Origin: CADEDH01 sp965216205
GTDB taxonomy: Bacteria; Actinomycetota; Acidimicrobiia; Acidimicrobiales; SZUA-35
Direction: 5' to 3'
Assembly: GCA_965216205.1 (NCBI GenBank)
Contig: OZ244139.1
Span: 3,534,001 to 3,598,000, forward strand
Length of the DNA stretch: 64,000 bases
Numbering within the stretch: position 1 is the first letter of the stretch; every line of letters begins with the position of its first letter. Shown here one piece after another: positions 60,018 to 64,000 of the stretch. A program made the position numbers and the translations under genes. Below the pieces are notes generated by a model, which searched no databases, was not told the DNA's origin, and saw nothing but the letters and a program-made list of their open reading frames with translations.

Positions 60018-61961
60018 ATGACGGGGCAAGCGGCGGGGAGTGTTGTGGAGACTCTGAACCTGGGTATAGATGGGCTCGATGAGGTCGAGCAGATCGGAGC
60101 CGGCGGCGCGTCCCGCGTGTACCGGGCTGTTCAGGTCGAACTCGACCGTCCGGTCGCGCTCAAGGTTCTGAAGGCGGCCGACGACCCCGACGTCACCCGC
60201 CGCTTCGACCGCGAGCGCAGGGCCATGGGGCGTCTGTCGCTCAACGAGGGCATCGTTCCCGTCTACAGCAGCGGTGTGACCCAGCGCGGCGAGCCGTACC
60301 TGATCATGCCGTTCTACCCGCATGGGTCTCTGCAGGACCGCCTGGAGCGGGGCCCGGTGCCGTGGCAGGAGGCAGTCGCCCACGTGGCCTCGGCCACCGC
60401 CACCATGTCGGCCGCTCACGAGGCCGGCGTCGTCCACCTCGACCTGAAGCCGGCCAACATCCTGCTCACGTCGAACAACGAGCCCAGGATCGCCGACTTC
60501 GGCATCGCCAAGCTCGTGAGCGAGCAGACGCTGCAGAGCAACAACGGCCCCTCGTTCACACCGACCTTCAGTGCGCCGGAGACCCTGCTGGGCGAGTCGG
60601 CGAGCGCCGCGTCGGACGTCTACGGGCTCGCGGCGACCCTGTGGGCGCTCATCGCCGGCGGCCCGCCGTTCAAGTCGACCGACGGCGACGACAACACCCT
60701 CATGGCGGTCGTCGGTCGTGTGATCCACCAGCCACCCGGCGACCTGCGGCACCTGGCCCCCGACCCGATCTGCTCGGTGATCGAGGTGGCGATGGCCAAG
60801 GATCCGAAAGACCGCTATCCCACGGCAGGTGATTTCGGCCGAGCGCTGGCGACCGCCAGGGAGCGCTCGGGGGAGTTCGTCCCCCCACCGGTGATCCCCC
60901 CGCCTGTCGGCGGTCCGGGCGATGGTCTCGGCGACGCCACCATCCCCGTCGACGCCACCATCCCCGTCGACGGGATGTTCGGCGGAGCCGGGGTCAGCGG
61001 GCGCGCCGCCACCAACGGCGCGGCTGGCGGTGTCGGCCCCGAGGGGTTCGCGACCAGCGCCGCCGGCGAGCCCACCATGGCCGCCGGGCTACACGGTGGT
61101 GAGGGCCCCGTCGGGCCCCGTCCTGGACAGAAGGGCGCCGACCCCAACGCGTCGAGCTTCAGCTTCGACGCGCCCGTGCCACCACGGTTGGTTCCAGCCG
61201 CCAACTCGAGGTCGGCCGGCTTGGCCGACGCCGTTGACCGGTACTCGGGGATGGCGATCGGTTTGGCTGTAGCGGCGTTGGTGGTGGTGGCCGTCATCCT
61301 CGGGCAGCGCGTTCTGGGCGCCGATTCACAGGTCGCGTCCAGCGACGACCAGGAGGTGATCGCCGATCTGACGAGCTCGTCGTCGGTCGGCGCGTCGGCC
61401 GGGGCCGGCGACAACGCATCGACGCCGCTGTCGCCCAGCACCTCGACGAGCACGTCCACCACCTCGACCACCGCCGCGCCCACCTCGGTCAGACCGGCAC
61501 CGACCAGCGCCGCCACGGTGGCGACGACGGCGTCGACGGCACCGACGAGCAGCTCGACATCGTCGACGACGACCCCGACGAGTGAATCCACCACGACGAC
61601 GACCACCACGACCACGACCACCACCACCACGACCACGACCACCACCACCACGACCACGACGGCGCCAGCCGCCCTCCAGGCCCCGACGGGAGTCACCGCT
61701 CAGCTGCAGCGCAACGGCAACGTCCGCGTCGCCTGGCAGGCGGTGGCCCAGGATGGCCTGAGCGGCTACACCGTGTTCCGCAACGGCCAGCCGTACGGCT
61801 CGGCCGGTGCCGGCCAGGGCGTCTTCGTCGACCAGAAGGCCGAGCCCGGTCAGACCTACACCTACCAGGTGCGGGCCGATGGTCCGGCGGGTGGCCAACC
61901 GGCCAGTTCGCCCCTCAGTGCCGCCGCGACGGTCACGATCCCCGGGCTGCCGAACGGATGA
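60018..61961 (+). CDS. Ser/Thr protein kinase with extracytoplasmic Fn3 domain (PknB-like)
   Basis: A 647-residue receptor-like kinase. The kinase domain has GAGGASRVYRAVQ (about residue 23), Lys49 (VALKVLK), HLDLKPANILL with Asp142 and DFGIAKL with Asp160. The HRD Arg is Leu, so it is a non-RD kinase. One membrane helix follows (about 410-432), then a Thr-rich run and a C-terminal Fn3-type domain (about 553-645). It would phosphorylate Thr on partners such as the FHA protein next door. The ATG at 60018 is used; an upstream TTG 59994 would add eight residues. Confidence 0.88.
   Translation: MTGQAAGSVVETLNLGIDGLDEVEQIGAGGASRVYRAVQVELDRPVALKVLKAADDPDVTRRFDRERRAMGRLSLNEGIVPVYSSGVTQRGEPYLIMPFYPHGSLQDRLERGPVPWQEAVAHVASATATMSAAHEAGVVHLDLKPANILLTSNNEPRIADFGIAKLVSEQTLQSNNGPSFTPTFSAPETLLGESASAASDVYGLAATLWALIAGGPPFKSTDGDDNTLMAVVGRVIHQPPGDLRHLAPDPICSVIEVAMAKDPKDRYPTAGDFGRALATARERSGEFVPPPVIPPPVGGPGDGLGDATIPVDATIPVDGMFGGAGVSGRAATNGAAGGVGPEGFATSAAGEPTMAAGLHGGEGPVGPRPGQKGADPNASSFSFDAPVPPRLVPAANSRSAGLADAVDRYSGMAIGLAVAALVVVAVILGQRVLGADSQVASSDDQEVIADLTSSSSVGASAGAGDNASTPLSPSTSTSTSTTSTTAAPTSVRPAPTSAATVATTASTAPTSSSTSSTTTPTSESTTTTTTTTTTTTTTTTTTTTTTTTAPAALQAPTGVTAQLQRNGNVRVAWQAVAQDGLSGYTVFRNGQPYGSAGAGQGVFVDQKAEPGQTYTYQVRADGPAGGQPASSPLSAAATVTIPGLPNG
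61590..61660 (+). repeat. ACC/ACG-rich microsatellite coding a Thr run
   Basis: An almost pure run of Thr codons (ACC, ACG) in the extracytoplasmic linker of the kinase. The synonymous mixing argues for a real, stable coding tract and not a sequencing error. Confidence 0.75.
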
Positions 61962-62005
61962 CGACACAGAGCAGCCAGACATCCTATACACCCAACGGTG
62001 TCAAT

Positions 62006-62017
62006 TGTCACGTGACA
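62006..62017. promoter_or_regulatory. 12-bp palindrome TGTCACGTGACA upstream of the zinc-knuckle gene
   Basis: TGTCACGTGACA is a perfect palindrome with a CACGTG core, 122 bp before the start at 62139. A nearby ACACC (61988-61992) and GGTGT (61997-62001) form another small inverted pair. It is a good operator candidate; the binder is unknown. Confidence 0.5.
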
Positions 62018-62138
62018 GTCGTGTGGTGATTGTGTCGAGTTTGGGTTGAAGCCAGCGGCGGCTCGCAGGGCCGAAACTAGAGTGCGACGGTCGGAAGATC
62101 CATCGAATAAAACCAGCGAAAAGTGGGGAACCAACGGT

Positions 62139-62714
62139 ATGGGCACCAACGCGGGGGCAGCGATCGACTACTGCGAACACGACGAGCTCCGGGCGGCCTG
62201 CCTCGAGTGCTTGGCAATGCCGAAGAAGGTCGAACCGCAGCCCACCGCAGCACCTCGTGCCACGAAGAACCCCACGTCGGAGGCCGACAAGATCTCCCCG
62301 CTCGGCGGTGACCTCGACATGTCGCTCCCGGTCGAGACGATCGATCCGTTCGTCGGATCCGACTGGTTGCCGGCCCACACGTTCCCCCACTACCTGCGCC
62401 GATCCGGATGGATCTACCTGCGGACCGAGGAGTCGCTCCTCGCCAGGGTCAAGGCCGTCAAGGTCGTGTGGCGGAACGAGCGCAAGGTGCCCACTGCGGC
62501 GGCCTACGAGGACCGGGGACCGGGCCTCGCGATCCGGGTCGACCCGAAGACGTGGGACACCTCAGTCACCATCGGCCTCGGCAGCCAGGCAGACCGTCAG
62601 CGGCACGGCTACCGCTACCTGATGACCAACGACGACGACTCGGTCACCCACTACCTCGGTGGTCGCCCCGTGGCCGACGACGGCACCTACGCCGACGGCA
62701 TCGACCTCACCTAA
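62139..62714 (+). CDS. Zinc-knuckle protein of unknown function
   Basis: A 191-residue protein. The N-terminus has a CxH-x6-CxxC set (Cys12, His14, Cys21, Cys24), likely a zinc ribbon, followed by a Pro/Ala/Thr-rich linker and a C-terminal domain with WLPAHTFPHYLRRSGWIYL, TWDTSVTIGLGSQ and GYRYLMTNDDDSVTHYLGG. No family is recognised. It lies downstream of the kinase gene and may be part of the signalling module. The ATG at 62139 places the Cys set near the start; its end overlaps the next gene by 4 bp on the opposite strand. Confidence 0.6.
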   Translation: MGTNAGAAIDYCEHDELRAACLECLAMPKKVEPQPTAAPRATKNPTSEADKISPLGGDLDMSLPVETIDPFVGSDWLPAHTFPHYLRRSGWIYLRTEESLLARVKAVKVVWRNERKVPTAAAYEDRGPGLAIRVDPKTWDTSVTIGLGSQADRQRHGYRYLMTNDDDSVTHYLGGRPVADDGTYADGIDLT

Positions 62715-63727
62715 CGAGGCTTCCTGCCGCTGACCCGGTGCAGGGTGCCGGCGATGAACACGTCGTCAGCGACCTCCTCGAAACCGGCGGTCTCGAAGTA
62801 GCCGACGCACTCCTCGATCGAGTGGGCTCGGCCGCCGCTCCCATAGTGGATCTCGGCCATCCCCCAGAGCGCCGCGTCGAGTGGCCCCACGCCGTCGCGG
62901 CTGAGCATCTCCCCCACCAGGTGCATCTCGCCCCCTGGTTCGAGCGCCTCGAAGGTCTTCGAGACCACCCGCTGGATGTTCGTCGCGTCGTAGATCGGCA
63001 GATTCGACGCCATGACCGCCACGTCGCAGTCCTCGGGGAGCGGGTCGGCGATGAAGTCGCCGCCCTGGGTGGTCACCCGGTCGGCCACGCCGTTCGCCTC
63101 GAGATATTCCTGCGTCACCACCGTGACCGGCGGGAGGTCGAAGACGACCGCCTCCAGCCCGTCGAACGTCTGCACCGCGTTGATGCTGTAGGCGCCGGAC
63201 CCGCCGCCGAGGTCCATCATCCGGCGGCGGCCGGTGAGGTCGACCTGGCGGCAGAACCGTCGGCCGGCCCCCATCCCGATGCTGTAGGTCGCCTGGTGGT
63301 ACCGGCGAGCCCGCTCGACCGTGAGTCCGTCGTACATGCCGAGCGTCCGCGGCGGGGTCGGATCGGTGAGCTTGGCGGTGAGATCGAACCACCGGGCGAC
63401 CTCGGGCCTGGTGAACTCCATCCAGGCCCCGGCGTAGGACGACCGGTCCTTCACCATGAACTTCTCACAATCGGGTGCGTTCACGATCCGGTCGCCGTCG
63501 CGCTCGAGCAACCCGAGCGCGAGGCACACCACGACCAGTCGCTCGGCGTTCAGTTCGGAGGTCCCCATCGCCGCCGCGAGCGCAGCGATCGAGTCGGCAC
63601 CAGCCGAGACGTGGGTGAACAGCTCGAGGTCGATCGCAGCGTAGAACACCGCTGACTCGGTGTAGGCCCTGGCCAGCCGCTGCAGCCTCGTCGTGTCGAC
63701 CCGGTCGGTTCCGGAACGGTCGTTCAT
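62711..63727 (-). CDS. O-methyltransferase (SAM-dependent, plant-type fold)
   Basis: A 338-residue S-adenosylmethionine-dependent methyltransferase of the acetylserotonin/hydroxyneurosporene type. An N-terminal dimerisation/winged-helix domain (ELNAERLVVVCLALGLLERDG) is followed by the SAM loop RRMMDLGGGSGAYS near residue 170 and VFDLPPVTVVTQEYLE. The catalytic His is likely in the segment near WGMAEIHYGSGGRAHS. The substrate is unknown. Its start overlaps the next gene by 4 bp. Confidence 0.85.
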   Translation of the reverse strand: MNDRSGTDRVDTTRLQRLARAYTESAVFYAAIDLELFTHVSAGADSIAALAAAMGTSELNAERLVVVCLALGLLERDGDRIVNAPDCEKFMVKDRSSYAGAWMEFTRPEVARWFDLTAKLTDPTPPRTLGMYDGLTVERARRYHQATYSIGMGAGRRFCRQVDLTGRRRMMDLGGGSGAYSINAVQTFDGLEAVVFDLPPVTVVTQEYLEANGVADRVTTQGGDFIADPLPEDCDVAVMASNLPIYDATNIQRVVSKTFEALEPGGEMHLVGEMLSRDGVGPLDAALWGMAEIHYGSGGRAHSIEECVGYFETAGFEEVADDVFIAGTLHRVSGRKPR

Positions 63728-64000
63728 GGTGTCGTTGCTCCTTCGGAGGAGGGATCGGTTCGGTTCGGCCGATCGGTCGGCGGGGCCTCCGCCAGCCGGG
63801 TGATCGCCACGAGCGCCCCCAGGGTGACGAGGATGCCCACGACCTGCACGGCGTTCATGCGCTCGCCGAGGAAGATCCAGGCCATGGCCGCAGCGCAGGC
63901 CGGTATCAGCATCGACAGCATCGTGGAGCCGAACCAGACGGGGATCCGCTGGATCGACCAGTTCATGAGCAGGTGGGCGCCCATGCCTGACCCGAGGACC
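63724..64000 (-). CDS. C-terminal part of an EamA/DMT-type transporter
   Basis: The right window edge cuts the gene. About 90 residues are visible, with two hydrophobic helices (WFGSTMLSMLIPACAAAMAWIFLGE, then VVGILVTLGALVAIT) and the GERM motif at the end of a helix, as in the EamA/DMT family. A hydrophilic tail follows. Its end overlaps the O-methyltransferase start by 4 bp, so the two are coupled. Confidence 0.75.
   Translation of the reverse strand, partial: VLGSGMGAHLLMNWSIQRIPVWFGSTMLSMLIPACAAAMAWIFLGERMNAVQVVGILVTLGALVAITRLAEAPPTDRPNRTDPSSEGATTP

Noticed and set aside
61590..61660. Thr-codon run as an assembly error
   Set aside because: The frame is kept on both sides and synonymous codons are mixed.
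1..64000. tRNA, rRNA, riboswitch or CRISPR loci
   Set aside because: No cloverleaf, conserved rRNA stretch, known riboswitch core or repeat-spacer array was recognised by eye; a tRNAscan/Rfam run would be decisive.

Overview
The window is GC-rich, densely coded chromosomal DNA from an actinomycete-type bacterium. The pointers are DUF2510/DUF4870, XRE-DUF5753/DUF397, SufU, PH-domain (YdbS/YdbT-like), PknB-like kinase and FHA proteins, many CoA-dependent lipid enzymes, and frequent GTG/TTG starts. An Acidimicrobiia-like lineage is my best inference, but nothing in the window proves it. I recognised no rRNA, tRNA, CRISPR array, transposase or prophage gene. Most features are chromosomal housekeeping and catabolic genes, many in short runs with 4-bp ATGA overlaps.

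Layout: 1-10 kb holds a truncated gene end, a luciferase-like monooxygenase, an alpha/beta hydrolase, homoserine kinase, a short SDR, an agmatinase-type ureohydrolase, a crotonase, a lipoprotein, a transglutaminase-like protein and a fused CaiB/BaiF CoA-transferase. 10-24 kb holds a fatty acid desaturase coupled to a PaaX regulator, acetoacetyl-CoA synthetase, NagA, a DsbA-like protein with an acyl-CoA ligase, a PlsC-type acyltransferase, a PH-domain pair, a TauD-like dioxygenase, a PCMT-like methyltransferase and a RidA protein.

24-38 kb carries a scattered SUF iron-sulfur assembly system in three transcription units: sufC1-sufS-sufU (+), a Cys-rich small protein-sufD-Rieske-sufC2 (-), and sufB (-). 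Between them sit a histidine phosphatase, a purine nucleoside phosphorylase, an XRE/DUF397 pair behind a low-GC segment bounded by 15-bp inverted repeats, a two-domain MarR-like regulator and a VWA lipoprotein. 38-44 kb has a gamma-carbonic anhydrase, an M50 protease, a flavin reductase, a metallo-beta-lactamase-fold enzyme and the most notable locus: a two-gene unit (41513-43563) in which a thioredoxin-like fusion protein precedes a gene of the UGSC (seleno)protein family. Its in-frame TGA at 43321-43323 is followed by a hairpin that fits a bacterial SECIS element, so the gene should be read as one 171-residue selenoprotein and not as two broken pieces.

44-57 kb contains MutY, two acyl-CoA dehydrogenases, an MBOAT/SGNH acyl-transfer pair, a second luciferase-like enzyme, malonyl-CoA decarboxylase, a cold-shock protein, CoaE and a DHA2-type exporter. 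57-62.7 kb is a membrane signalling cluster: a double-FHA protein with a trypsin-like protease ectodomain, a Ser/Thr kinase with an Fn3 ectodomain, and a zinc-knuckle protein. The window ends in an O-methyltransferase and a truncated EamA-type transporter.
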